Source: Thalassotalea algicola (lineage in GTDB: Bacteria; Pseudomonadota; Gammaproteobacteria; Enterobacterales; Alteromonadaceae). Taken from it: a DNA stretch of 64,000 nucleotides. A program made the translations under genes and the position numbers. Shown here piece by piece: positions 43,554 to 52,230 of the stretch (positions are counted from its first letter, which is position 1; each line of letters begins with the position of its first letter). The DNA lies in NCBI RefSeq assembly GCF_012932965.1, contig NZ_JABBXH010000003.1, positions 372,001 through 436,000 on the forward strand, written 5' to 3'. Under the pieces are notes generated by a model. That model was not told where the DNA came from, ran no database searches, and was given only the letters and a program-made list of their open reading frames with translations.

Positions 43554-44411
43554 ATGTCTCAATCTACTCACAATCAATATCCTGAACTAAACGGCAAAGT
43601 AGCGGTTATTACTGGTGCTGGTCGCCATGAAGGTTTGGGTGAAGCTATGGCTAAACGCTTAGCAAGTGAAGGCTGCAAAGTGGTAATTACTGATATAGGC
43701 CAAGCACAAGGCGCTCACATGCCGAAATCCGCTATCGGTACCTCTGATGAGATGCAGCAAATTGTTGCAGAAATTAAGGCGGCAGGTGGTGAAGCCGCTA
43801 GTTTTGTTTGCAATGTGTTAGATGCAGAGCAAGTAAAAGCGGCTGCGCAGTTTGCTGTTGATACCTACGGTAGTTTAGACATTTGGGTGAATAATGCCGG
43901 AATTGGTTATTTAATGAAGCCAATTCTAGAGATGGATGTCGAAGAGTGGGACTCGGTATTAAATGTAAACCTGCGGGGCACATTCTACGGTATTAAGTTT
44001 GCTGCCGAGCAAATGGTTAAGCTTGGTAATGGTGGCAAAATTATCAATATTGGCTCTCAGGCGTCCAAGTCTGCTTTTGCTCATGCTTCGGCCTATACTA
44101 CTTCAAAACATGGCATGAACGGTTTAACTCGCACTGCTGCATTAGAGCTGGGCTCAGAAAAAATCAATGTTAACCAGATTTGTCCTAACCATGTAACGAC
44201 AGGTTTAGGGGCTTGGCAAAATGCTCACTTTTCTGATGTGACCGGTAAAGGCCACGAAAAATATATGGAAGAAATGCGTAATCGTATTCCACTTGGGCGC
44301 CCTGGTTTACAGGAAGATATTGCTAAAGCATGTGCCTTTCTATGTTCGGATCAGGCTTCCTATATTACAGGCGAAACGATGAATGTCTCTGGTGGGGAAG
44401 AATATCACTAA
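43554..44411 (+). CDS. Short-chain dehydrogenase/reductase
   Basis: A 285-residue SDR. NAD(P) motif AVITGAGRHEGLGEAMAKRL, WVNNAGIGYL, the catalytic Ser in NIGSQASKS, and YTTSKHGMNGLTRTAALELG (Tyr-x3-Lys) are clear. The start ATG 43554 follows GAGG five bases upstream; the GTG at 43548 is overlapped by that site. C-terminal block IPLGRPGLQEDIAKACAFL is typical of SDRs that oxidise hydroxy-acyl or sugar-like substrates. It lies nine bases after the HapK-like gene. Confidence 0.9.
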   Translation: MSQSTHNQYPELNGKVAVITGAGRHEGLGEAMAKRLASEGCKVVITDIGQAQGAHMPKSAIGTSDEMQQIVAEIKAAGGEAASFVCNVLDAEQVKAAAQFAVDTYGSLDIWVNNAGIGYLMKPILEMDVEEWDSVLNVNLRGTFYGIKFAAEQMVKLGNGGKIINIGSQASKSAFAHASAYTTSKHGMNGLTRTAALELGSEKINVNQICPNHVTTGLGAWQNAHFSDVTGKGHEKYMEEMRNRIPLGRPGLQEDIAKACAFLCSDQASYITGETMNVSGGEEYH

Positions 44412-44444
44412 ATTGATTTATATGGGCTATTAGGCTTTCTAGCT

Positions 44445-44493
44445 TTGTCGAGAATGCTCACATATATTTGTATGTTGCGGCTTATCTCCTCGC
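44445..44493. repeat. Dispersed intergenic repeat, copy 2
   Basis: TTTGTCGAGAATGCTCAC, then a small palindrome around CATATATTTGTATG, then TATCTCCTCGC; similar to 39868-39916 at both ends. It lies 33 bases after the SDR stop, before the imidase-like gene. Confidence 0.45.
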
Positions 44494-44562
44494 TATAAAA
44501 CCTATTAGCCATCTTATAAACCCAACTTAGTTCTCAAAATAAATAAGTTTGTTGAAAAAATT

Positions 44563-45426
44563 ATGTCGAAAAATTATCAATGGCCAAAGAATGCGCGACT
44601 TGCGATGTCAGTTGTGGTGAATGTCGAAGAAGGCTCTGAGTATACGGTTAAAGATGGTGACAAAGGTATGGAGCCGGTTGACGAGCTGCATGTGCATTTG
44701 AAAAAACCGATGCGTAACTACGGCAATGAATCGAATTATCAATACGGTATCAACGAAGGTGGTCCGCGCATCATTAAGTTATTAGATAAATTTGATATTC
44801 GTTGTACTTGGACTGCCGCAGCGCTTTCCTTAGAACGTGCGCCGTATTTGGCTGAAGCCATTCGTCGCCGTGGTGATGAACCTTGTTCTCATGGTCATCG
44901 TTGGGTGCATCAATTTAGAATGGATGAAGCACAAGAGCGTCAATTTATCCGTGAAGCAGTTACTAGCATTGAAAAAACCACTGGCACTCGCCCATATGGT
45001 TGGTTATCTCGCTACCTACATACCGAGCATACGCGCCGATTGCTTCAGGAAGAAGGTTTTCTATATCACATGGATGATTACAGTGCTGATGCGCCATTTT
45101 GGGATTCAGTTAATGGTAGTGACGAACCTATGGTGATTGTGCCGTATGCTCTTGATTCCAATGATATGAAGATGTGGGTAGCACCGAGTTACACGCCAGA
45201 AGCTTGGTTAAAATATGCCAAAGATACCTTCGATGTACTTTATGAGGAAGGTGCAGAGCAACCTCGCATGATGAGTGTAGGGTTACATCTACGCATTATT
45301 GGTCGACCTGGACGAATCTGGGCTTTAGAAGAATTTTTTAATTATATCAGCAAGAAAGACGATATTTGGTTTGCAACTAGGCAAGATATAGCACTACATT
45401 TTAAAGAACACGTTTCTGCGACCTAA
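44563..45426 (+). CDS. Cyclic-imide hydrolase/PuuE-like member of the polysaccharide deacetylase superfamily
   Basis: A 287-residue protein closest in pattern to the imidase/PuuE branch: VVVNVEEGSE (Glu22/Glu23), GINEGGPRIIKLLDKFDIRCTWT, CSHGHRWVH at residues 108-116 and GWLSRYLHTEHTRRLLQEEGF. The imidase of Pseudomonas putida was reported as such a fold and opens cyclic imides; PuuE opens allantoin. Residues Glu22-His110-type pairs would be metal ligands. It heads the run with CitE-like lyase (11 bases later), MaoC and acyl-CoA dehydrogenase. The proposed ring-opening role is an inference from family and context. Confidence 0.85.
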   Translation: MSKNYQWPKNARLAMSVVVNVEEGSEYTVKDGDKGMEPVDELHVHLKKPMRNYGNESNYQYGINEGGPRIIKLLDKFDIRCTWTAAALSLERAPYLAEAIRRRGDEPCSHGHRWVHQFRMDEAQERQFIREAVTSIEKTTGTRPYGWLSRYLHTEHTRRLLQEEGFLYHMDDYSADAPFWDSVNGSDEPMVIVPYALDSNDMKMWVAPSYTPEAWLKYAKDTFDVLYEEGAEQPRMMSVGLHLRIIGRPGRIWALEEFFNYISKKDDIWFATRQDIALHFKEHVSAT

Positions 45427-45437
45427 TGAGAATTTAA

Positions 45438-46274
45438 ATGTCTATATCCCCAAATAAGTTAATTCGTTCACTTCTTTTTGTGCCTGGTTCAAAACCTGAC
45501 CGCTTTGCTAAGGCAGATGCAGCAGGAGCTGATCTTATCTGTATTGATTTAGAAGATGCTGTGCTACCAGAAGATAAAGACTGTGCTCGACAAGCAGTCG
45601 TTAACTATATCAATGACACCAATCGAGAGGTATGCGTGCGCATAAATCCGATTGATTCTTGGTTGGGTCAACAAGACTTAGTGGCAATCGCCAAAGCAAA
45701 ACCAGCTTACATAATGTTGGCCAAATGTGGCTCTGCTGAACAAATTAGTATGGCCGCTAAAGCGTGTAGCCCTAAAACAAAACTTATTGGCCTAATTGAA
45801 ACGATTGAAGGGTTGGAACAAGCTTTTCAAATTGCCACCGGCTCAGACAAAGTCGCTGCTTTGATGTTTGGCGGCGCTGACATGTCGGCGGAGCTGCGCT
45901 GCGACTTTAGCTATCAACCATTGTTATTTGCTCGTAGTCAACTAGTCATGGCTGCTGCAAAAGCGGGCGTAGATGTTTTAGACGTACCTTTTGTTGATAT
46001 TAAAAATGAAGCAGGGTTAATCGAAGAGACCAATCAAATTAGGCTGCTTGGCTTTACAGGCAAGGCAGCCATCCATCCTATACAGGTGCAGGCGATTCAT
46101 GATGGATTTACGCCAACCAATGAGCAATTAGCGTATGCAGAGTCTGTTATGGCTGCAGTTGATGGCCCTGATGCCGGTGTTGTCGTTGTCAATGGCCGAA
46201 TGGTCGACCGCCCAATTATTCTAGCGTCTGAGCGCGTATTAGCGTTGGCTCAGGCTGCTCAACACTGTAGTTAA
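45438..46274 (+). CDS. CitE/HpcH-HpaI-type acyl-CoA lyase
   Basis: A 278-residue lyase of the CitE family: RSLLFVPGSKPDRFAKADAAGADLICIDLEDAVLP at the N-terminus, CVRINPIDSW, LIGLIETIEGLEQA and FGGADMSAEL with metal-binding Glu and Asp, and KAAIHPIQVQAIH at the end. Members split malyl-CoA, beta-methylmalyl-CoA, citramalyl-CoA or citryl-CoA. Next to MaoC hydratase it probably cleaves a hydroxyacyl-CoA formed from a branched C4 or C5 diacid. It is 11 bases before the MaoC gene. Confidence 0.92.
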   Translation: MSISPNKLIRSLLFVPGSKPDRFAKADAAGADLICIDLEDAVLPEDKDCARQAVVNYINDTNREVCVRINPIDSWLGQQDLVAIAKAKPAYIMLAKCGSAEQISMAAKACSPKTKLIGLIETIEGLEQAFQIATGSDKVAALMFGGADMSAELRCDFSYQPLLFARSQLVMAAAKAGVDVLDVPFVDIKNEAGLIEETNQIRLLGFTGKAAIHPIQVQAIHDGFTPTNEQLAYAESVMAAVDGPDAGVVVVNGRMVDRPIILASERVLALAQAAQHCS

Positions 46275-46285
46275 GAGAGAAAAAC

Positions 46286-46801
46286 ATGGTACAAAGTGCA
46301 AAAAAAGTAGGTGAAAACCGTTATAGAGAAACTTTTGGTCGTTATTTCGAGCAATTTCACGTTGGTGATATCTACGAACATCGTCCAGGTAAAACCATTA
46401 CCGAGTATGACAACCACTTATTTACACTGATGACCATGAATACGCATCCAATGCATTTTGATGATGAGTTCGCAAAGAAAAGTGAATTTGGCAAATGTAT
46501 TGTCTGTTCACCACTAACCGTGGCGTTAATGGTAGGAATGAGCGTGACCGATTGTAGTCAAAAAGCAATTGCTAACCTAGGATGGGATGATATCCGTATG
46601 ACCAAACCTTTGTTTGTTGGCGATACTCTATATGCAGAATCAGAAGTGTTGGATAAACGTGAGTCTAAATCTCGTCCTACTCAAGGTATTGTGACTATTA
46701 AGACTAAGGGCTTTAATCAAGATGGCGAGCAGGTTTGCCAATTCATTCGAAAAATGTTGATCGCGAAAGAGGGTCACGCAGTAGAAGATAAAATTGATTA
46801 G
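46286..46801 (+). CDS. MaoC-family (hot-dog) enoyl-CoA hydratase
   Basis: A 171-residue hot-dog hydratase: RYFEQFHVGDIYEHRPGKTITEYDNHLFTLMTMNTHPMHFDDEF has the Asp and His pair of the catalytic motif; later LGWDDIRMTKPLFVGDTLY. It resembles mesaconyl-CoA hydratase-type MaoC proteins. It hydrates the alpha,beta-unsaturated acyl-CoA made by a dehydrogenase, feeding the CitE-like lyase encoded just upstream. Confidence 0.9.
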   Translation: MVQSAKKVGENRYRETFGRYFEQFHVGDIYEHRPGKTITEYDNHLFTLMTMNTHPMHFDDEFAKKSEFGKCIVCSPLTVALMVGMSVTDCSQKAIANLGWDDIRMTKPLFVGDTLYAESEVLDKRESKSRPTQGIVTIKTKGFNQDGEQVCQFIRKMLIAKEGHAVEDKID

Positions 46802-46830
46802 CTAATTGTACGAAATTCTTAATTGTTGAG

Positions 46831-46863
46831 GGGCTTGGTAACGTTAGTTGCCAAGCCCTTTTT
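46831..46863 (+). terminator. Intrinsic terminator after the MaoC gene
   Basis: GGGCTTGG (46831-46838) and CCAAGCCC (46851-46858) with a 12-base loop and a TTTTT tail (46859-46863). A clear terminator, so acyl-CoA dehydrogenase downstream has its own promoter. Confidence 0.85.
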
Positions 46864-46935
46864 GCTTAATATCAATCACAAAAATTGCAATTTCAGCCAC
46901 TATCTACTCATAACTGAGTATTACCGGAGCTATTA

Positions 46936-48111
46936 ATGTCTGAAGCTTATTCAAAAGAAGACGAGATCGCGATTTTAGATATGATCAACAAATGGGTTGA
47001 TAACGAAGTACGTCCAATTGCCCAAACGTACGATCAAGCAGATAAATACCCATTTGAACTAGTCGAACAAATGAAAGAGTTGGGTTTGTTTGGTGCAACG
47101 ATTAGCCAAGACTACGGCGGCATGGGTCTACCTGCGTCTATTTACGCAAAAATTGTGATTAAAGTTGCTTCCGCTTGGATGGCGCCAGGAGGCATATTTA
47201 ATTCACATTTAATACAAGCTTCTGCTATTGAACGTTGTGGAACAGAAGAGCAAAAGTCTCGATTTTTACCACGCATGGTGACAGGTGAATTGCGTGGTGG
47301 CATTGCGCTTACAGAGCCAAATGCTGGTAGCGATTTGCAAGCCATTAAAACGGTTGCTATTCGTGATGGTGACGATTACATCATCAATGGCGCTAAAACT
47401 TGGATAACTAATTCATTAAATGGTAACTCACTAGCAGTCCTTGTTAAAACTGATACAGAAATTGAGCCTCGTCATAAAGGTACTTCTATGTTTTTAGTTG
47501 AAACCAAAGACGAAAATGGCGAATTCCTGCCAGGTATTGAAGTGATCAAAATGAAGAAGCTCGGCTATAAGGCGATAGATACCTGTGAGGTGGTATTTAC
47601 AGATTTTAGAGTACCTGCTGAGAATCTTATTGGTGGTGTTGAAGGTAAAGGCTTTATTCAAGCAGTGGGAGGCTTAGAGCTAGGTCGCATAAATGTAGCT
47701 GCTCGAGGCGCTGGTATCGCGCAAGGTGCTATGGAACTTGCGGTGCGATATGCACAAGAACGAGAGACCTTTGGTAAAGCTATATGTAACCATCAAGCGA
47801 TACAGCTAAAGTTAGGGGAAATGGCTTCTAAAGTAGAAGCATCACGTTTACTTATCGAGCAAGCTGCACTTAAGTATGATTCAGGAGAGCGCTGCGATAT
47901 GGAAGCTGGTATGGCGAAGTATTTCTCATCTGAAACAGGGGTTTTCTGTGCCAATGAGGCGATGCGAATTTTTGGTGGGTATAGCTACAGTTGTGAATAC
48001 GAAATTGAACGCTATTACCGTGACGCCATGCTGATGTGTATTGGTGAAGGTACGAACGAATTCCAGCGTATGATTATTGCTAAGCAGTTAATTGAGCGTA
48101 ACAAAGTATAA
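46936..48111 (+). CDS. Acyl-CoA dehydrogenase
   Basis: A 391-residue flavoprotein: IALTEPNAGSDLQAIKTVA, KTWITNSLNGNSLAVLVKT, GLELGRINVAARGAGIAQGAMELAVRYAQERETFGK, and GEGTNEFQRMIIAKQLIE with the candidate base Glu371. Closer to the branched/short-chain or methylsuccinyl-CoA type than the GcdH at 35048. The gene follows a terminator and has GGAG before the start. It could oxidise the CoA thioester made by the class III CoA-transferases encoded after it. Confidence 0.9.
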   Translation: MSEAYSKEDEIAILDMINKWVDNEVRPIAQTYDQADKYPFELVEQMKELGLFGATISQDYGGMGLPASIYAKIVIKVASAWMAPGGIFNSHLIQASAIERCGTEEQKSRFLPRMVTGELRGGIALTEPNAGSDLQAIKTVAIRDGDDYIINGAKTWITNSLNGNSLAVLVKTDTEIEPRHKGTSMFLVETKDENGEFLPGIEVIKMKKLGYKAIDTCEVVFTDFRVPAENLIGGVEGKGFIQAVGGLELGRINVAARGAGIAQGAMELAVRYAQERETFGKAICNHQAIQLKLGEMASKVEASRLLIEQAALKYDSGERCDMEAGMAKYFSSETGVFCANEAMRIFGGYSYSCEYEIERYYRDAMLMCIGEGTNEFQRMIIAKQLIERNKV

Positions 48112-48288
48112 ATTTGTGCGCCATATTTGACGTTTTAGCTGCGTTATTGTTTGTTTCATTTTAGTCATGCACTGACGGTGTCCACCTAAAGCAGAAACCG
48201 CACAATGCCTTGCTCTAACAGCAACTATTTAGCGCAATGTACTTCTTTAATTACTTGGCTTAAAAGAACTAAATTTATTGGATGTAAA

Positions 48289-49482
48289 ATGACAAACTCA
48301 CTACCACTTAAAGGCATTCGAATTATTGCTGTTGAACAATATGGCGCTGGTCCATATGGCTCTATGTATCTAGCTGATATGGGCGCGGAAGTAATCAAAA
48401 TAGAAAACCCAAAAATTGGTGGCGATGTCTCTCGTCAAACAGGGCCATTTTTCTTAGGAGAAAACGATAGCTACTTTTTCCAAACCTTTAATTTAAATAA
48501 GAAAAGTATCACGTTGAATTTGAAGTCAGAAGAAGGACGAGCGGTTTTTGAAAAGCTAGTTAAAACGGCTGATGCGGTAACAAATAATTTACGTGGTGAT
48601 CAACCTGAAAAACTAGGCATTACTTATGAGGCGTTAAAGCACATTAACCCTAAAATTGTCTGTGGCCACCTATCGGCCTATGGCCGAGATAACGATCGTG
48701 CGTCATGGCCAGGCTATGATTATTTAATGCAAGCAGAAGCGGGACTAATGAGCTTAACGGGTGAGCCGGGTCAAGCGCCAGCTCGATTCGGGGTGTCTAT
48801 GGTCGACTTTATGACAGGTGCAGTCGCATCACTTGGCTTAACTGCCGCTTTGCTCGGTGCGCACCGCTCAGGTGTCGGCTCTGATGTAGATGTATCACTA
48901 TTTGATGTTGCACTGCATCAGCTATCTTACCCTGCGACTTGGTATCTAAATCAAGGGCATGTAGTGGAACGCGTTGCTCGTTCAGCACACCCGGCTACTG
49001 TGCCATGTCAGCTTTATAAAACACAAGATAGCTTTGTATTTTTAATGGCAATGACTGATAAATTTTGGCAAGTGTTGATGGATATACTTGATGACGAAGT
49101 GTTAAAAGCGCAGCGGTTTGCAAAAGTGGCAGATCGTCGTGAAAACAGAGACTTGCTAACGCAGGAAATTGATCGCGTACTTGGCAAGCATCCGACAGCA
49201 TATTGGCTTGAAGTACTCAAAGGGAAAATTCCTTGCGCACCGGTTTACGACTTACCACAGGCAATGAACAATCCTTATATACGCGATACGGGGATGGTGC
49301 AAAAAGTACCGCACCCTCACAATGCCGATATGGAAATATTAGCTAATCCAATCAAAGTTAACGGTCAGCGATTGGTTGGTAAAGCGTCGGTTACTATGGG
49401 TGAAAATACTCAGGAGTTACTGTCAGAATTAGGCTATGACGAGCAAGCTATTGCAGGTTTAAAGCAGCGTCAGGCTATCTAG
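48289..49482 (+). CDS. CaiB/BaiF class III CoA-transferase, copy 1
   Basis: A 397-residue family III CoA-transferase: LPLKGIRIIAVEQYGAGPYGSMYLADMGAEVIKIENP at the start and the catalytic Asp in GVSMVDFMTGAVASLG. NLKSEEGRAVFEKLVKTADAV and ISAYG-like (HLSAYGRDNDRASWPGYDYLMQAEAG) are family-typical. The longer frame to 48205 does not fit the family; ATG 48289 does, with GGAT upstream. It transfers CoA to a diacid, starting the CoA part of the pathway. It is 10 bases before the second copy. Confidence 0.92.
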   Translation: MTNSLPLKGIRIIAVEQYGAGPYGSMYLADMGAEVIKIENPKIGGDVSRQTGPFFLGENDSYFFQTFNLNKKSITLNLKSEEGRAVFEKLVKTADAVTNNLRGDQPEKLGITYEALKHINPKIVCGHLSAYGRDNDRASWPGYDYLMQAEAGLMSLTGEPGQAPARFGVSMVDFMTGAVASLGLTAALLGAHRSGVGSDVDVSLFDVALHQLSYPATWYLNQGHVVERVARSAHPATVPCQLYKTQDSFVFLMAMTDKFWQVLMDILDDEVLKAQRFAKVADRRENRDLLTQEIDRVLGKHPTAYWLEVLKGKIPCAPVYDLPQAMNNPYIRDTGMVQKVPHPHNADMEILANPIKVNGQRLVGKASVTMGENTQELLSELGYDEQAIAGLKQRQAI

Positions 49483-49491
49483 GAGTTAATA

Positions 49492-50652
49492 ATGAAGCTT
49501 GAGGGACTAAAAGTACTCGATTTGTCAATGTTTCTACCTGGTCCTCATTTTACCATGATGATGGCTGATCATGGTGCAGAAGTCATTGCACTTGAGCCTC
49601 CTGGCGGTGAACCAGTGCGTCAAGTTGGCTTAAAGCAAGATGAGCATACAGTTTGGTTTCGAAACGTTTTTAGAGGTAAGAAAAGTATTAATTTAAATCT
49701 TAAATCGGAGGCCGGGAAAAAGGCGTTTTTTGAACTGATTAAGACGGTTGATGTCATCGTTGAAGCATTTCGTCCTGGTGTTGTTGAACGTTTAGGAATT
49801 GACTACAAAGCAGTTTCAGACGTTAATCCTCATATTGTGTATTGCTCAATTTCTGCTTATGGGCAAACCGGTGAAAAACGTTTAAATCCCGCACATGATT
49901 TAAGTATCCAAGCCGACTCTGGCTCAGTATTTATCAATGAAGGTTTAGATGGAAAGCCAGCCCAACCAGCAATGCCGGTTGCTGATATGGCAGGAAGCTT
50001 AATGGCATTTTCGGGTATTTTAATGGCGCTCTATCGCCGTAACGAGACGGGCAGAGGGGATTACTTAGATATTTCAATGCAAGACTCCTTAATTGCTTGG
50101 TACGCTAACGTGATGGGGCCGCCATTTGCAGAAAACAGACCACCAGTGCCCAAACAAGAACGCAGTTGGGGTGGGACAGCGATGTACAATGTGTATCAAA
50201 CGTCTGATGACAAATATTTAACGCTTGGTGGCAGTGAACTAAAGTTTGCTGCAAACCTGTTAATAGCTCTTGGTCGTGAAGACTTAATTGAGTTATGTAA
50301 ACAGCCGCCAGGTGAGGCTCAAGAGCCAGTAAAATTATTTTTTAAAGAGACATTTAAAACTAAAACGTTGGCGTATTGGACATCATTATTAGCAGAGGTT
50401 GATGTATGTTGGTCTCCTGTTAGAGAGTTAAATGAAGCAATTCGAGAGCCTCATTTAAAAGAGCGTGAGATGATAATTAAAGATGAAGATGGCAATTATC
50501 ACTTAGGGGCACCGATAAAATATGCTCAAGAACCAGCACAACTTGATTTTTCATTGCCTAGATTTAGCCAGCATACCGAACAGGTATTGGCTAAGATAGG
50601 TTTTAGCGAACAAGATATTGCGACAATGAAAAAAGACAAAGCGTTTTTATAA
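49492..50652 (+). CDS. CaiB/BaiF class III CoA-transferase, copy 2
   Basis: A 386-residue family III CoA-transferase: LKVLDLSMFLPGPHFTMMMADHGAEVIALEPPGG, NLKSEAGKKAFFELIKTVDVIVEAFRPG, YCSISAYGQTG and the catalytic Asp in MPVADMAGSLMAFSGIL. It lies directly after copy 1 (10 bases), so they may form a heteromer or act on two substrates. GGAG precedes the ATG. Confidence 0.92.
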   Translation: MKLEGLKVLDLSMFLPGPHFTMMMADHGAEVIALEPPGGEPVRQVGLKQDEHTVWFRNVFRGKKSINLNLKSEAGKKAFFELIKTVDVIVEAFRPGVVERLGIDYKAVSDVNPHIVYCSISAYGQTGEKRLNPAHDLSIQADSGSVFINEGLDGKPAQPAMPVADMAGSLMAFSGILMALYRRNETGRGDYLDISMQDSLIAWYANVMGPPFAENRPPVPKQERSWGGTAMYNVYQTSDDKYLTLGGSELKFAANLLIALGREDLIELCKQPPGEAQEPVKLFFKETFKTKTLAYWTSLLAEVDVCWSPVRELNEAIREPHLKEREMIIKDEDGNYHLGAPIKYAQEPAQLDFSLPRFSQHTEQVLAKIGFSEQDIATMKKDKAFL

Positions 50653-50674
50653 CGCTTTAGTGTTTCTCAATTGA

Positions 50675-51511
50675 TTAGTAGATAGGGAATGCCGACAACA
50701 TTTCCATTGCTTTTTCATTACAGTAATCAAGCGCGTCGTCTACATCTTTCATGGATAAACCTAAATCTTCTAATAAATGTTGTCCGACGATGTTCTTTTT
50801 GGAATAAAGGCCAGGGTGTGCATTATAGACCGCAAGTCGTGAGCCAATATAAAGCAGATTGCTAGCAGCATCTAACTCCTTTTGAAAGGCCAAATTAAAT
50901 TTAGAAATGGGCTCAACTATATTGTCTGGTAGGTTCCAAAGTTGAAGTAATTCTGCACTGCAATCGGCAAAGGTAAAACCAAAGACATCTTGCTGCCTTT
51001 GCCATGGTGTTTCTTTGGAGTCATATTGCTCACAATATTTTACTTCTTTGGGCGCATTATGAATTAGTGCTAGTGCGCCAAGGTTATGAAACAGTCCAGA
51101 CAAAAATATGGTGTCGGTATTAGCAATTTTTTTACGTCGCGCAAGAAATTGACAAATTAACGCGCAATCAACGCTAATTTCCCAGAATTTATCCATATCA
51201 GCTATTTGTGGATCTAGGCCAGAAAAAGCGGCAGTAACCCCATAGGCATTAACTAACTTTTGAACTTCTTTGAGGCCAAGCAATAAGAGTGCTTTTTGGA
51301 TGTTATCTACTTGCTTAGGAAAGTTAAACATAGCGCTGTTAGCTATTTTCAATAGGCTAGAAGCTATTGCAGGCTCCATAATAATGATTTCGGCTAAATC
51401 ATCTAAGGTGCACTCATCTTGCGCTAACATATCAGTTAGTTTGGTGTATATATCAGGCAAAACACAAAGCTCTTGTGCTTGTTGTGCATAATCTGAAGGA
51501 GATTGCGGCAT
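50675..51511 (-). CDS. HDOD domain protein
   Basis: A 278-residue protein with an HDOD domain: AEIIIMEPAIASSLLKIANSAMF, VDNIQKALLLLGLKEVQKLVNAYGV and FLSGLFHNLGALALIHNAP. HDOD proteins take part in signalling, often with cyclic-di-GMP or stress regulation. The start is ATG 51511 with GGAAG eight bases upstream. Convergent with CoA-transferase copy 2. Single-domain, no partner domain is seen. Confidence 0.85.
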   Translation of the reverse strand: MPQSPSDYAQQAQELCVLPDIYTKLTDMLAQDECTLDDLAEIIIMEPAIASSLLKIANSAMFNFPKQVDNIQKALLLLGLKEVQKLVNAYGVTAAFSGLDPQIADMDKFWEISVDCALICQFLARRKKIANTDTIFLSGLFHNLGALALIHNAPKEVKYCEQYDSKETPWQRQQDVFGFTFADCSAELLQLWNLPDNIVEPISKFNLAFQKELDAASNLLYIGSRLAVYNAHPGLYSKKNIVGQHLLEDLGLSMKDVDDALDYCNEKAMEMLSAFPIY

Positions 51512-51658
51512 AACGACTACTTCCAGCAAAAAGATTAAATCCTATTCCTTTTAATATGGGACATGTTAGTTTTTTCGTCAAACTTAAACGCAATGAATAG
51601 GCAGTTAATCAAAACTTAGCTAGAATATCGGCTGTTTTATTAGTGAGATTTTCCCTTT

Positions 51659-52150
51659 ATGTCTGGCCCTGTTAATTATTCACATACTTTTAAGTTAGAT
51701 AGAGCATTGCTAAATGAATGCTTTGAACAATCAATGGACCAGCCGGTTACTTGGTTTAACTACCGCAAAGCCTTAGTATTTGTTTTTATCGGTATGGCGT
51801 TACTAATGGCTACTGAGGTTGACGGGTATTTAGCGAGTTTTATTGTTGGCTTAGGCGTTGTTGAAGCGTTAAGCGTAAAGTATCAACAAGCTTGGTGGGT
51901 GACTCGTCAGCTGTTTGGGCGCAGTGGCAATAGTGACGTCACTGTGGGGGTAGATATTAACGGTGTACATATTAACTCTGCTTATGTGTCGCAATCGTTT
52001 GTTTGGCAAGATATAGATGAAATTATAGAGACAAAAAAGGGGCTGCTTTTGATGAGTAAAGGCATTAAACATTACCTGTCGGCAAGTGTATTGTCTGACG
52101 AAGCGCAACAATTTATGCTAGCTCAAACAAGCCACCAGACTGATAACTAA
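51659..52150 (+). CDS. YcxB-like membrane protein
   Basis: A 163-residue protein with two adjacent membrane helices (ALVFVFIGMALLMATEV and YLASFIVGLGVVEALSV) and a cytoplasmic C-terminal part (VTVGVDINGVHINSAYVSQSFVWQDIDEIIETKKGLLLMS) like the YcxB family PF14317. The role of the family is unknown. The gene is preceded by no strong site, but the pattern is convincing. Confidence 0.7.
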   Translation: MSGPVNYSHTFKLDRALLNECFEQSMDQPVTWFNYRKALVFVFIGMALLMATEVDGYLASFIVGLGVVEALSVKYQQAWWVTRQLFGRSGNSDVTVGVDINGVHINSAYVSQSFVWQDIDEIIETKKGLLLMSKGIKHYLSASVLSDEAQQFMLAQTSHQTDN

Positions 52151-52230
52151 AACTAATAATTAAATCCCATAATAAATAATGACTAGTGATTAACTACCAA
52201 TGTATAAACCCTTTTTGAGTCAGTATTAAC

